DNA from: Photobacterium piscicola
Lineage (GTDB): Bacteria; Pseudomonadota; Gammaproteobacteria; Enterobacterales; Vibrionaceae
DNA: 64,000 nt
Direction of reading: 5' to 3'
Assembly: GCF_900166965.1 (NCBI RefSeq)
Contig: NZ_FUZI01000001.1
Span: forward strand, 186,001 to 250,000
In this document: piece by piece, positions 1 through 9,756 of the stretch
Position numbering within the stretch: position 1 is the first letter of the stretch
Layout of the letters: each line of letters starts with the position of its first letter
Position numbers and translations under genes: made by a program
Notes under the pieces: model-generated
Seen by the model: only the letters and a program-made list of their open reading frames with translations
The model's database searches: none
What the model was told of the DNA's origin: nothing

Positions 1-2
1 GT

Positions 3-2750
3 GCACTAATAGCAAAAATGCAAGCAGAAAAGAAAATTTTACTAATTGATTCCATGATTTTTGCTTTTAAGTCAAAGAGAGGAAAAGCGCCTACAGAAAA
101 TGAACAGTTACAACCTAATGAAATTGTTCATAATGCTAAAATTCAACAACAAATTCGATTATCAGAGGATGCCATAGCGTTGTCTACGACATTAGACAGT
201 GATGTTGGTCCATTTGAATTTAATTGGAGCTGCTTATATTGTAGTGAATATGACACTATTATTGCTGTTACCTATCCGAAATTAACAACAAAAACGGTTG
301 ATGGCCCAGGCGCAAAGGGCAATATTTTAATTCGATCATTTATTTTAAATTATAAAAACATAGCTGATATTACGAATAGTGCAGTTATAGATGCTAGCCC
401 TAATTTTATGGCACATCAGCGATTAGGTATTGTTGAAAACTCAGCGTTGCAGGCCATTATTGATCAACAAGGTCAAGATTGGTTTATTAAAAATGCTTTT
501 ATGGTATTACCTGTTGAGGGTGTATATAAAATCATGGCTGGTGTGGCTTATATTTCTGGGCATCGAATTGAATTAGAAAACAATCGTGTTATTGATGCTA
601 CTAATAAACCATTTTATATCTATGTTGATGTTTATAAAAATAATAATGACATTGATGGGTTAGATACGAAATTTAATATTATTGTTTCAAGTAAAGATTT
701 AAAGAATTACATTAATACAGATGGTGTTCATCATTATTATTGTAAACTTTGTCAAGTTATGGCTGATGGTTCGGTGAGTGATTTACGCCCTCAAACGACC
801 GTGGTAGATAAGGGGTGGGCAGAAGCACAAGATCATCAAGCTATAGAAAGTGTTTCTGGTCTTAAAATATACCCGCTTAGTCGTAATTTAGCTGTTGGTG
901 ATACCATTCCTGAAGGATATAACGGCTTACGTATAAAGAACAAAATTTACCGTGTTATTTGCCATGGTAAAGTGAATGAAATTGATTCTAATGCGACCTT
1001 TGTCATTGTAAATAAAGATAAATATTTCTTACAACCTTGTATTGAAGGCCAAAGCTTTTATTCTATCGATAATCTTGAGCATTATGCACCTCTTTCTGAT
1101 TGGGGTGATAAAATTAATTATGCCGCAGAAATTTGTCGTAAAGGTGGGCTTATTTTATGGATTCCAAATAAAGTTTACCGATTTAATAAAACGATTGAAT
1201 TTAAAGATCTTAATGTTCAATGGGATGGCACTTTAGAGCTTTGCAGTAATGTTGTTGGTGTCGTTTTAAAATATAATGTTAATTTGTCTGGTAATCCTTT
1301 TATTATTCGTTCTCGTTCGCTTGATCATTTTGATCAAGCCATGGTAATGCTGACATCATCATCAGAGAAAGTTAATGGTAAATGGAAGACTAAAGGTTGT
1401 GTTGAAAATAAAATTAATCAATTAAATATTCTTAATGGTTGGATTGATTATCATGGTCACAGTAATGGTAAAGTTTTGGATAAAACCAAACTTACTGGCC
1501 GTGGACTAGTATTATTAGCGGGAAGTTGGACCGCAGGATTAACAACTAAACGTTCCCATGAGTATGTTTGGCGTAATTTTGTTTCAGATGTCTATGTTGA
1601 TGGTTTTGAACAGCCTTATGTATTACAAGGGGTAATTGATAATATTACGCCAAATCGTTGGATCACTTGGGTTAATGGCAATAAATTACATAATTTATGT
1701 GCTCGTCGATTTAAGCAAGGCTTCGTTGTTCAATCGCCATTATTACGTCCCAATGGAAAAATTGGTGGTGAAGTTGCAGGTAATACGTGTGCCAGTCTTG
1801 ATTTTCAGTGGTCGCGAGAAGGGTCTCAGTCTTTTCTTGTTTGTGAAGGGCGTAATAATAAATTTGAATTAATGGGTTGGGATGCTCCCGAAACTGCGAC
1901 GAAGACTATCCAATTTTTACGGGCTAAAACGAATACATTTCCACCGGGTTACGGTGAGGCATCAGGTAATATTGTTGAGCTTTATGGCTCAACTCTAGGT
2001 AAATTAAATGGTAGTGATTTATCACCATTAGTATATGAATCTAACCCCGGTTTAAATACATTTATAACTGAAAGTTATATTGCACGTAATATTATGCCTG
2101 AATTATCACCACCAACCGTAGGTTCAGCGTTAACTAACAGTTATATACCTAAGGTTGATAACTTTTTAGCGTTTATTAATAACCGTCCTCGGTGTCGAGT
2201 GGCGTTATTTAAAAATGGAGAGTTACAGCCAAAGGTTGATCTTACACCAATGTTTGATTTTAATCCTGAATCAGCGGTACGACTTACGGTAGAGAAAGGC
2301 GATGAGTATCAAGTTGTAATATCATTAGATGGATCTATTAATCATTTTAATATGGTGGGTAGTACACTTGGCTACAATAATCTATCGTCAGGTGTCATTG
2401 ATATTAATTTACGTGATCGACATAAAAAATCAGTCTATTCTTCTCGCCAACCATTGAAAACAGCCAATGTTACTGGTTTTATTCATGCTGCTAATATTAA
2501 GACCTTGGTGATAACGTATAGTGGTTTTGAAAAAGCAGGTAAATTAAATATTAGTGCATTATACGGTCAAACGTATAACCGTAATGCGTCGCAAGGCTTT
2601 ATGACTGCTGATGGTTCATGCTGGATGCAAGACGATATTAAAATAAACAAACCTGGTGCAGGGGTTGTTGTTCGTGATGAAGTTAATGGCCAACTTTATC
2701 GTATTGCGATTGCAAATGGTGAATTGAAATTAGAACCTGTAAAAAAGTAA
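3..2750 (+). CDS. Phage tail-fibre/tail-spike-like protein, 5' end outside the window
   Basis: Probable phage tail fibre or spike. The N-terminal part (about residues 1-140) resembles the tail-collar fibre N-domain (DUF3751 type), including the stretch GPFEFNWSCLYCSEYDT and a TVDGPG motif. The middle and C-terminal parts (about 350-750) look like a pectate-lyase-type beta-helix rich in short Asn/Gly turns, as in receptor-binding or polysaccharide-degrading spikes. The frame stays open to the window edge: codons before the ATG at 18 read ALIAK, which fits the usual collar-fibre start. The real start is therefore probably upstream and the gene is partial here. No other phage gene follows, so it is either the end of a prophage or an orphan tail gene. 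The family assignment is by pattern only. Confidence 0.6.
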   Translation, partial: ALIAKMQAEKKILLIDSMIFAFKSKRGKAPTENEQLQPNEIVHNAKIQQQIRLSEDAIALSTTLDSDVGPFEFNWSCLYCSEYDTIIAVTYPKLTTKTVDGPGAKGNILIRSFILNYKNIADITNSAVIDASPNFMAHQRLGIVENSALQAIIDQQGQDWFIKNAFMVLPVEGVYKIMAGVAYISGHRIELENNRVIDATNKPFYIYVDVYKNNNDIDGLDTKFNIIVSSKDLKNYINTDGVHHYYCKLCQVMADGSVSDLRPQTTVVDKGWAEAQDHQAIESVSGLKIYPLSRNLAVGDTIPEGYNGLRIKNKIYRVICHGKVNEIDSNATFVIVNKDKYFLQPCIEGQSFYSIDNLEHYAPLSDWGDKINYAAEICRKGGLILWIPNKVYRFNKTIEFKDLNVQWDGTLELCSNVVGVVLKYNVNLSGNPFIIRSRSLDHFDQAMVMLTSSSEKVNGKWKTKGCVENKINQLNILNGWIDYHGHSNGKVLDKTKLTGRGLVLLAGSWTAGLTTKRSHEYVWRNFVSDVYVDGFEQPYVLQGVIDNITPNRWITWVNGNKLHNLCARRFKQGFVVQSPLLRPNGKIGGEVAGNTCASLDFQWSREGSQSFLVCEGRNNKFELMGWDAPETATKTIQFLRAKTNTFPPGYGEASGNIVELYGSTLGKLNGSDLSPLVYESNPGLNTFITESYIARNIMPELSPPTVGSALTNSYIPKVDNFLAFINNRPRCRVALFKNGELQPKVDLTPMFDFNPESAVRLTVEKGDEYQVVISLDGSINHFNMVGSTLGYNNLSSGVIDINLRDRHKKSVYSSRQPLKTANVTGFIHAANIKTLVITYSGFEKAGKLNISALYGQTYNRNASQGFMTADGSCWMQDDIKINKPGAGVVVRDEVNGQLYRIAIANGELKLEPVKK

Positions 2751-2768
2751 TAATATAATGTACTCAAG

Positions 2769-2791
2769 CCGCTCTATTAAGGGCGGTTTTT
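2769..2791 (+). terminator. Intrinsic terminator after the tail-fibre gene
   Basis: CCGCTC pairs with GGGCGG across a six-base loop, followed by five T. It ends the tail-fibre transcript. The rest of the interval up to 3052 is AT-rich and I see no further gene or RNA in it. Confidence 0.7.
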
Positions 2792-3052
2792 GATATTTAT
2801 ATCCTATCTCTTATCGTAAATTTATTCCTTTCTTATAAAAGCTAAAGCATATTATTTTAAACTAGATGCCATCATTTAATGAGAAAAATGTAGGATTGAT
2901 GAATTGTTTGCCTATAGCGAATATATAAATGTGATATTGAGCTCAAAAAATTCGTCATTAGCCTAATAACAATAAAAACTACGATGCAATAAATAGCATA
3001 AATCTGCTTTTATATGTATATTTCTTATGGTTATTACAAATAAGGTTTATAC

Positions 3053-6000
3053 ATGAATATTAAATCTATTACTCTCGCAATTAGTGCGTTGTTATGCAGT
3101 TATTCGGCGACTAGTTTGGCTGCTTTAAACGCATCAACTGACGCGACGCAGCAACTTGAGCAAATGAAAACACGTGTATTGCAACGAATTATTGAAGCGC
3201 AAAAGCTGATCAATGATCCTGCTAATATTGAAATCCGCAATGGACAACGTTTTCTAAAATATAACGGCTATTTATACCCAATTACAGTCAACAACTTACC
3301 TTCTTTTATGCCTTTTGTTGATGGTTTTGATTATGCAGATCGTTCCGCTGAGGCTATGTTTGATTTTATTCAAATGCCATGGAAGTTAGTCAACCAAATG
3401 GATGGCGTTTATATTTATAATGATCAATTTGGTTATACCTATTTAGAACAATGGGATAAAGATAAACAATGTAATGTTCAATATCTTGTGGGTGATAAAG
3501 ATTTAGTTAGTACGGCTTCAAAAGATTGTTTGCCCTATAACGCAGCTTTAATTGATGCTTACGGCTTTATTGATGAACAACCTATTACTAATCATCTTAG
3601 TGGTGATTTTGCTGCACAAATACGTTTTATTCAAAACCAAACTGCAGAACCTTTTGGTAATAATGAAAAAGAACAACAACGGATTGTCTCTCAACGTGAA
3701 GCTTTACTTGTTGTCACTCCGATGGCTAACGATGAACCTAAAAGCGTTGAACTGAAAATATTCCAAGATGGCGTGTTACTAGAAACGCGTCAAATGACGA
3801 ATCCTTTACAAACTTTAGAATCAGATCGTGCTAATCACGATGATCGTAAAGATGTAGTGTATTCTAAACGCTCATTTACGACCATATTACCATGGCACTG
3901 GGTTGAAAAAGGGTTAAGTTTACAGTTTTCAACTTATAGTGGTTTAAGTGGCGAATTAACGGCAGATCGAATTGATTTTGCAGCTCCTGCTCATCTTGAT
4001 TTACCTATGATTCGAATTGGTATGTTAACTGAGCCGCCAGCAGCAAAACCATTAGAACTACAAACTGCACATTACGGCTCAGAGCTTTTCCAACGGTTTC
4101 CATTAGCGTCAATGACGATCAGTAATTACTTACCGATTAAGTTAGATAAAGTGGTGATGTCTAATGGTGATATCAAAACCCAATACAGTGACTATGCTTC
4201 TCCCGGCATTCATAGCGGTGATATGCGAGAAGATATAACGAAGTCGTTAATTCAACTTGGTATTGCCAATGCAAATTATGGCGTAGCCAGTTCAGGTCCT
4301 AGTCAATGGCAAGCTGATAATTACCCTGCTATTGTTATTGGTCACTCTGTTGGTCGTTATAAAAATGACAAAGGTGATATTGGTGATTATACCCATGGTT
4401 TGTCTGGCGGTAATGGCATGGTACTGCTTGCGGATACTACGGGAAATGAAGTCACCCATGAGATTGGACATGCCTTGAGTATGGGTCATTATCCTGGTGG
4501 TCACGTTAATGCAACCCATGGTGCAACCACAGGGTGGGGCTATGATGCCTATCGCGGTTACATGGCAGATAACCTTAATTGGTGGTCAAAAGTTGATGGT
4601 GAATATGGTTATGGCGATATTATGGTTACGCCATATAAAACCCATTATGGCTATGGTGCAGATCCTATGGGTGGCGGTGGTTTTGACTCATCAACGTCCA
4701 GCTATCCATTATTTACCGGCTATTCATCAAAGCGTATTCAACACTATTTAGAGACTAAAGATTATCTTGATACGACAGTGACAAGTGGTTACAGCCATTG
4801 GAATGCGGTCGAACAACAATTTGAGCCTGTATTAACAACCACTAAATTAAAGCCAATCGCGCAAGGGGTTGATGTAATGACGGTGGTGGGTTTTTATGAC
4901 CCACAACAGATCAATACCAGCTATGTCTATCCTGCATTATATGGCAGCTCAGGTAATGTGTATGAGTTACCTCAACCGGTTGCTGGGCAATGTTGGGCAA
5001 CGGTGACTTATGGTGATAATTCACAGCAGGTTATTGGTCTTGATGGTAGTCGTAAAAATAGTAGCTTAAGTAATAAGTTGCATTTTAACTTAGCACGAGA
5101 TCGTAATCCACAGACAGTAACCGTGGAATGTCCACAAATAAGCTTAGAAACAATTGTTCGTGACGAATTATTAACTCAATTTTCTCAAGACCGTTTTTAT
5201 GCTTGGGGTGAGAATAATCGTAGGGGGGAAATCGGTGATGTGTTTGAATATCATCGTAATGGCCGTGTTGAACTTTTTGAATTGAAAAAGCAACATTATT
5301 GGTATTTCCCTGGTGCTGGTGAATCTAACAGTGAGTGGGCGTTTGTAGGCTATCTTGATCAATTTATTACCGATAAACAGCCAGACGTAAACTTTGATGA
5401 ATTAGGTCGTGTTACCGTTGATACTCGTACGTTTGCGATTAATACTAAATACCCTGCGAAAGCGGTCACAATTGGTAAAGGTCAAGGATATGATTTAGCG
5501 ATTGAATCTCAAAAATCATTAGCTGAACAAAGTGACCTAGCACATCTTGATTTTGAAACTATGCCTTTATTTGATCAATGGGTTGCCGATCGTTATGGTA
5601 ATGGTGAATTAAATAATGGTGTTACACATAAACGTCAGCGTGCAGGTGCTGTTTATGTTCATGTTAATACAGAACTTAATACCCGTGATTATTTCTTAAT
5701 GAAAACAGTCACCGCGGGAGAGTTCCCTACGGACCATCGCAGTAATAATGATTGGAAATATTTAGGTTCAGCGGAATCTTATGTTAATTTTGATTTCAAC
5801 CCACTGATATTAAATCGTGACATGGTATCGAATGTTGAACGTATTCAGCATTACTTTAAGCAGTCAGCTTTATTTACTTGGGATCAACGTACAATCACGA
5901 CTTGGAATAGCTCAAATAGCGCGGTGTTCATTAATCCAACCGCTGAGGGTATTAATGAATACTTTATTCAAAGAACACCAGCTCAAGGTGGTGAGTTCCC

Positions 6001-6310
6001 AACCAATAAAGCGTCAAATCGTGATTGGATTTATGTAGCGGATGATAATTCGCTGAATCAATTGGTGCTGGAAATGAGTACCAACCAAGCGGTATTTGAG
6101 CAATTAGCACTTGATTGGTATAAACAAGACAGTTTTGGTAACTGGGGTGATAATGGTAAAAAAGGGAATGTCGGTGATATTTATACCTATGATTTCCGTG
6201 ATGGTAAAACCCATTATTACCGTTTAAAGACAACCCACTATGGCTATTTCCCATGGCCGTCAGACCAAGATCCTAGCAATGGTAATTGGCACTATATTGG
6301 TCATTACTAA
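3053..6310 (+). CDS. Secreted M66 (StcE/TagA-like) zinc metalloprotease
   Basis: Secreted zinc metallopeptidase of the StcE/TagA (M66) group; known members cleave mucins and other glycoproteins. Residues 1-23 form a signal peptide (basic start, hydrophobic core, ASLA-type end near TSLAA). The catalytic site is HEIGHALSMGH at about residues 469-479, which is the HExxHxxxxGH zinc ligand set, followed by the Gly-rich HYPGG typical of M66. The C-terminal half (about 700-1085) carries repeated modules that each contain an FxWGDNxxxGxxGDxF/Y-like and HYxYFP pattern, probably carbohydrate-binding or spacer repeats. It is a monocistronic gene with its own terminator. Substrate specificity cannot be read from the sequence. 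Confidence 0.85.
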   Translation: MNIKSITLAISALLCSYSATSLAALNASTDATQQLEQMKTRVLQRIIEAQKLINDPANIEIRNGQRFLKYNGYLYPITVNNLPSFMPFVDGFDYADRSAEAMFDFIQMPWKLVNQMDGVYIYNDQFGYTYLEQWDKDKQCNVQYLVGDKDLVSTASKDCLPYNAALIDAYGFIDEQPITNHLSGDFAAQIRFIQNQTAEPFGNNEKEQQRIVSQREALLVVTPMANDEPKSVELKIFQDGVLLETRQMTNPLQTLESDRANHDDRKDVVYSKRSFTTILPWHWVEKGLSLQFSTYSGLSGELTADRIDFAAPAHLDLPMIRIGMLTEPPAAKPLELQTAHYGSELFQRFPLASMTISNYLPIKLDKVVMSNGDIKTQYSDYASPGIHSGDMREDITKSLIQLGIANANYGVASSGPSQWQADNYPAIVIGHSVGRYKNDKGDIGDYTHGLSGGNGMVLLADTTGNEVTHEIGHALSMGHYPGGHVNATHGATTGWGYDAYRGYMADNLNWWSKVDGEYGYGDIMVTPYKTHYGYGADPMGGGGFDSSTSSYPLFTGYSSKRIQHYLETKDYLDTTVTSGYSHWNAVEQQFEPVLTTTKLKPIAQGVDVMTVVGFYDPQQINTSYVYPALYGSSGNVYELPQPVAGQCWATVTYGDNSQQVIGLDGSRKNSSLSNKLHFNLARDRNPQTVTVECPQISLETIVRDELLTQFSQDRFYAWGENNRRGEIGDVFEYHRNGRVELFELKKQHYWYFPGAGESNSEWAFVGYLDQFITDKQPDVNFDELGRVTVDTRTFAINTKYPAKAVTIGKGQGYDLAIESQKSLAEQSDLAHLDFETMPLFDQWVADRYGNGELNNGVTHKRQRAGAVYVHVNTELNTRDYFLMKTVTAGEFPTDHRSNNDWKYLGSAESYVNFDFNPLILNRDMVSNVERIQHYFKQSALFTWDQRTITTWNSSNSAVFINPTAEGINEYFIQRTPAQGGEFPTNKASNRDWIYVADDNSLNQLVLEMSTNQAVFEQLALDWYKQDSFGNWGDNGKKGNVGDIYTYDFRDGKTHYYRLKTTHYGYFPWPSDQDPSNGNWHYIGHY

Positions 6311-6339
6311 GCATAATCAGTACTAATTAATGATGTTTT

Positions 6340-6377
6340 AAAGCCGTATTTAACCTTGTGTTATTTACGGCTTTTTT
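6340..6377 (+). terminator. Intrinsic terminator of the M66 protease gene
   Basis: AAAGCCGTA and TACGGCTTT form a 9-bp stem with a T run directly after it. Confidence 0.8.
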
Positions 6378-6452
6378 ATTGATGGTGCAACAAGGTGTCG
6401 TCAAATGTTAAACTGTCACTCATTTCATTTAATGATCACAAAAGGTAGTGTA

Positions 6453-6704
6453 ATGAATCCAATTATTGCGTTGTTGAAAGAGAATAATATTAGTGATGAG
6501 CAGATCAGCAGTATTTTCCAAACGCTGACTCAAAATCCTCTAGCAGCAATGGCAACCATTAGCCAGCTAGGTTTACCGCAAGACAAACTACAAATGCTAA
6601 TGGCACAAGTAATGCAAAACCCGGTATTAATTAAAGAAGCGGTTGAAGAACTAGGTTTGGATTTTTCAAAAGTAGAAGCTGCTAAAGAACAACTACAAAA
6701 ATAA
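6453..6704 (+). CDS. DUF2999 family small protein
   Basis: Small soluble, helix-rich protein of 83 residues that I recognise as DUF2999, a family of unknown function in Vibrio and Photobacterium. The reading frame is open from an ATG at 6405, but the ATG at 6453 is preceded by AAAGG at normal spacing and gives the usual family start MNPIIALLKENN. I therefore chose 6453. The residues are mainly amphipathic helices, with no signal peptide, membrane segment or cysteine. It is flanked by terminators on both sides, so it is probably expressed alone. Confidence 0.75.
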   Translation: MNPIIALLKENNISDEQISSIFQTLTQNPLAAMATISQLGLPQDKLQMLMAQVMQNPVLIKEAVEELGLDFSKVEAAKEQLQK

Positions 6705-6726
6705 GTTTACTGATAACAGCATATTT

Positions 6727-6773
6727 AAGGCCGTATAAAACCCGTATATTCAGTGGTTTAAGCGGCCTTTTTT
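6727..6773 (+). terminator. Intrinsic terminator after the DUF2999 gene
   Basis: AAGGCCG and CGGCCTT pair across a loop of about 29 bases, followed by a run of T. Confidence 0.65.
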
Positions 6774-6811
6774 ATCGCTGTGATATCAATACCACTATTA
6801 GGAAAGCCATT

Positions 6812-7786
6812 ATGCTTCCACATTCAATCGTTGAACAGCTACGTTATGGTCGAGTTACAGGGCAAGATTATTTTTTTCGAAGCGGTATTGAAAAAGCGCC
6901 AATAGATCAAGTGCAGGTAACAGTATTAGGATGTGTTGGGGATGAACAAGCAGAGCGCTTTCATGGTGGTTTAGAACGAGCCGTGTTGCAGTTTGATTGT
7001 GATCATTATGCTCAGTTATCCCTCTTATTTCCTAAATCAGTGCCATTATTTAACAATGGCGGCTATGGGGAAAATTTAGTCGTAGCGGGTATGAATGAAC
7101 ATAATATCTGTATTGGCGATAAGGTTGCTGTTGGTTCAGTGATATTACAAGTGACACAACCAAGGCAACCGTGTTTTAAGCTTAATCATCGTTTTAAAGA
7201 ACCCACGATTGCACGTTATTCACAACATAATAGTAAAACAGGTTGGTTTTATCGTGTTCTGCAAGAGGGGGAAATTACTCGTAATGATGAAATAGAGGTG
7301 ATTGAACGTCCTTATCCACAATGGACTATTGCTCGTGTGCAGCATTATCTTTATGCCGAAATGGATAATTTAGCCGCCACTACAGAACTTGCGTCATTAC
7401 CGACATTAGGGATCGAGGTGAAAAGTGTTTTCCAACGTCGTTTAGCAACGAACGAGATTGAAAATTGGCATTCACGCCTTGAAGGACTAATTAAATTAGA
7501 AATGCGAGTGGTCAAAATTATCGTTCAATCAGCGGCAGTGAAACGCTTTTATTTGAGTCGTACCGATCTTGGTGCTTTGCCTCCGTTTAATGTCGGTGCA
7601 CACGTCACCGTTAAGTTACCCAATGGCTTAAAATGTGCTTATGCGCTGTGTGACTCTGCAATTGAAGGAGTCTATCAAATTGAGGTTCAACGGGCATGCG
7701 ACAACCAAGGTGGTTCGCAATACATGCATGAGCAGGTAAATATTGGTGATGTATTATCAGTTTATGAACCTGTGAACGAAAAATAG
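6812..7786 (+). CDS. MOSC-domain protein with a shortened flavodoxin-reductase-like tail
   Basis: N-terminal MOSC domain (about 1-165, with the RFHGGLERAV and QPRQPCFKL motifs; the conserved Cys is in the latter) followed by the three-helix YiiM extension. From about residue 225 an FAD-binding ferredoxin-reductase-like segment begins (RVVKIIVQSAAVKRFYL to DVLSVYEP). In longer relatives this continues into an NAD-binding half and a 2Fe-2S domain. Here the frame stops after EPVNEK, so the reductase is cut within its FAD domain. MOSC proteins bind molybdenum-cofactor sulfur or reduce N-hydroxylated compounds. The MOSC half looks intact; the tail looks like the result of a deletion. Confidence 0.75.
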   Translation: MLPHSIVEQLRYGRVTGQDYFFRSGIEKAPIDQVQVTVLGCVGDEQAERFHGGLERAVLQFDCDHYAQLSLLFPKSVPLFNNGGYGENLVVAGMNEHNICIGDKVAVGSVILQVTQPRQPCFKLNHRFKEPTIARYSQHNSKTGWFYRVLQEGEITRNDEIEVIERPYPQWTIARVQHYLYAEMDNLAATTELASLPTLGIEVKSVFQRRLATNEIENWHSRLEGLIKLEMRVVKIIVQSAAVKRFYLSRTDLGALPPFNVGAHVTVKLPNGLKCAYALCDSAIEGVYQIEVQRACDNQGGSQYMHEQVNIGDVLSVYEPVNEK

Positions 7787-7846
7787 TGATCAAAGAAGAC
7801 TCTGTCGCTGAAGTTGTCGAAACAGAGTATAGGTGATGATGTTATA

Positions 7847-7860
7847 TTAGATTAATCTAA
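7847..7860. promoter_or_regulatory. Palindromic operator candidate for the ArsR/BigR-type regulator
   Basis: TTAGATTAATCTAA is a perfect 14-bp palindrome in an AT-rich stretch about 70 bp upstream of the regulator gene. BigR/YgaV-type repressors bind AT-rich palindromes in front of their own operons, so autoregulation is the likely role. This is inference from position and symmetry. Confidence 0.5.
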
Positions 7861-7928
7861 ATTAGAATTACCTAATATCCTCTTTAGCGTAAGATAAAGG
7901 CTCTATTATGGTGATTGGATAATAAATA

Positions 7929-8228
7929 ATGCATCTTGATGAAATGAAACAACGAGCGACAGAGGTTTCTGAACTTTTAAAAATAATGTCCCATCCTGAA
8001 AGGTTGATCGTACTTTGTCAGTTAATAGATGGAGAAATGAGCGCCAATCAATTGCAGCTTAACTCGACATTAAGTCAATCCGCTTTTTCACAACATTTGG
8101 CTGTGCTGAGAAAAAATGACATCGTCACTATTCGTAAAGAAGCGCAATCGGTTTTTTATTCTTTAGCTGATCAGCGTATTACAGCACTTATAACCAGTTT
8201 CCATGATATTTTTTGTGATCAAGATTAA
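7929..8228 (+). CDS. ArsR-family repressor, BigR/SqrR-like sulfide or redox sensor
   Basis: Winged-helix ArsR-family regulator of 99 residues. The recognition region is SQSAFSQHLAVLRKNDIV, followed by a beta-hairpin wing ending VFYSL. It has two cysteines, one in VLCQLI (about residue 36) and one near the C-terminus (IFCDQD). This is the spacing seen in BigR, SqrR and YgaV, which sense persulfide through a disulfide or tetrasulfide. It lies directly upstream of two YeeE/YedE sulfur-transport genes, as in bigR and pmpAB clusters, and a palindromic operator precedes it. It probably represses the cluster until reactive sulfur accumulates. Confidence 0.8.
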   Translation: MHLDEMKQRATEVSELLKIMSHPERLIVLCQLIDGEMSANQLQLNSTLSQSAFSQHLAVLRKNDIVTIRKEAQSVFYSLADQRITALITSFHDIFCDQD

Positions 8229-8240
8229 GGTGAGGTGAGT

Positions 8241-8663
8241 ATGACTTTTCAAATACCTTGGCAATCATTTTTGGGTGGCATGTTACTTGGATTATCTGCG
8301 GTGATATTGATGCTGTTTATTGGTAGGGCCGCAGGAATCAGTGGCATTATTAATGGTGTGATTAAGCAAGAAAAACAAGAATTAGGGTGGAAAATTGCAT
8401 TTTTAGTCGGAATGGTTTTAAGCGTATTTATTCTATCCCCCTTGGGCGTAACGTTGCCGACGATTAGTGAACAGAATATAGGTATTGTTTTAATTGCGGG
8501 TTTATTGGTTGGCTTTGGTACGCGATTAGGTAATGGATGCACCAGTGGTCATGGTATTGTTGGCATGGGACGTTTTTCTAAACGTTCAATTTATGCAACC
8601 TGCGTGTTTATGATGTCAGCCATTATTGTTGTATTTATTCGTCGTTTATTAGGTGATTTATAA
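8241..8663 (+). CDS. YeeE/YedE (PmpA-like) sulfur-transport membrane protein, first half
   Basis: Inner-membrane protein with four hydrophobic segments. It carries the family signature GNGCTSGHGIVGMGRFS with the conserved Cys that handles thiosulfate or persulfide in YeeE. Two half-size proteins side by side are the PmpA/PmpB arrangement. An in-frame GTG at 8235 is possible, but the ATG at 8241 sits better behind the AAGGTGAGG ribosome-binding stretch. The stop overlaps the start of the next gene by one base (TAATG), so the two are translationally coupled. Confidence 0.8.
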   Translation: MTFQIPWQSFLGGMLLGLSAVILMLFIGRAAGISGIINGVIKQEKQELGWKIAFLVGMVLSVFILSPLGVTLPTISEQNIGIVLIAGLLVGFGTRLGNGCTSGHGIVGMGRFSKRSIYATCVFMMSAIIVVFIRRLLGDL

Positions 8664-9100
8664 TGGGCAGCTTAAAGATAAACCGTATTGTTGTTGGTGC
8701 TATTGCCGGTGTTCTGTTTGGGTCTGGAATGATTATTTCAGAAATGGTTAACCCTCATAAAGTGATCGCTTTTTTAGACATTTTTGGTCAATGGGATCCA
8801 AGCCTTGTTTTTGTGATGCTAGGAGCTCTGCTCGTGTTTGCACCTTGTTATCATCTGCTGATAAAAAAACGTAAAACAGCCATCAATGGTGATGCAATAG
8901 CGCCTAAAAATAGTAATAAGATTGATGCTAAATTAACGGTGGGCGCCATTGTCTTTGGTATTGGTTGGGGGTTGGCTGGTTTTTGTCCAGGCCCTGCAAT
9001 CACTAATTTAGGTGGTGGTAATTATGCTGTCTTTGTTTTTGTTGCTGCTATGATTTTAGGTATGGTTATTGCCAATAAATATTTAACATTAAGATCTTAG
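8663..9100 (+). CDS. YeeE/YedE (PmpB-like) sulfur-transport membrane protein, second half
   Basis: Second half-transporter of the YeeE/YedE pair, with four hydrophobic segments and a basic cytoplasmic loop near residue 70. The signature GFCPGPAITNLGGG contains the conserved Cys. It starts on the stop codon of the preceding gene. Together the two halves should form one sulfur-compound permease under control of the upstream ArsR/BigR-type regulator. Confidence 0.8.
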   Translation: MGSLKINRIVVGAIAGVLFGSGMIISEMVNPHKVIAFLDIFGQWDPSLVFVMLGALLVFAPCYHLLIKKRKTAINGDAIAPKNSNKIDAKLTVGAIVFGIGWGLAGFCPGPAITNLGGGNYAVFVFVAAMILGMVIANKYLTLRS

Positions 9101-9148
9101 TGAATGAGCGATCTTGCTTTTTTACTTTAATAATATAAAGGGAAGATG

Positions 9149-9703
9149 ATGAAAAAGTGGATGACATTAGTTATTGCAATCATATTGGGAGGCGGTGTTT
9201 TTTATACAGTAGCACGTACAGAAGCGCCTATAACATTAGCAGAGCTTGCAACTCAACCTCAGCAATGGCAAGTCAAAGTACCTGATACAACTGCGAGTAT
9301 TACGTTAAATTCAGTCAAAAAATTACAGCAACAACCTTATCTTATGGGTGAATATCAAACACTTGATGGTGCTGATAATGTGACTATTTACCTTAATGCT
9401 AATCAGGCTGTCCAACAAGGTAAATATATTGCGACATCTTTTGTAACCACGAATTCGGGTAGTGGTACATTTTACTATTTATCCGTATTTGAACAGCACA
9501 ATAAAAAACTTGATAATTTGACCAATATTTTTATTGGTGATCGAATTAATATCGAAAAAATCACTATTGTTAGTAATAATCCGCTAATGATTAAAATTGA
9601 TTATAAAACCCATGGTGAAAACACACCTTATGCTTTACCAGCAGACGTTGCTAAATCACAAATATATCAATTAAAGGATAATCAATTAATATTGCAACAA
9701 TAA
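9149..9703 (+). CDS. Hypothetical membrane-anchored or exported protein
   Basis: 183 residues beginning MKKWMTLVIAIILGGGVF, an N-terminal hydrophobic segment that is a signal anchor or signal peptide without an obvious cleavage site. The rest is polar and beta-rich and I do not recognise the family. Two adjacent ATG codons are possible (9146 and 9149). The second has better spacing from AAGGGA. It lies about 50 bp after the sulfur-transport pair and may belong to the same operon. Confidence 0.6.
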   Translation: MKKWMTLVIAIILGGGVFYTVARTEAPITLAELATQPQQWQVKVPDTTASITLNSVKKLQQQPYLMGEYQTLDGADNVTIYLNANQAVQQGKYIATSFVTTNSGSGTFYYLSVFEQHNKKLDNLTNIFIGDRINIEKITIVSNNPLMIKIDYKTHGENTPYALPADVAKSQIYQLKDNQLILQQ

Positions 9704-9756
9704 ATTGTTTCGTGATTTATTAGTCGTTTGATAGATCTATAAGTCTATTATTTAAA

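Noticed and set aside
7803..7831. Hairpin ACTCTGT/ACAGAGT after the MOSC gene as a terminator
   Set aside because: The stem is present but there is no T run on either strand, so I did not list it as a terminator.
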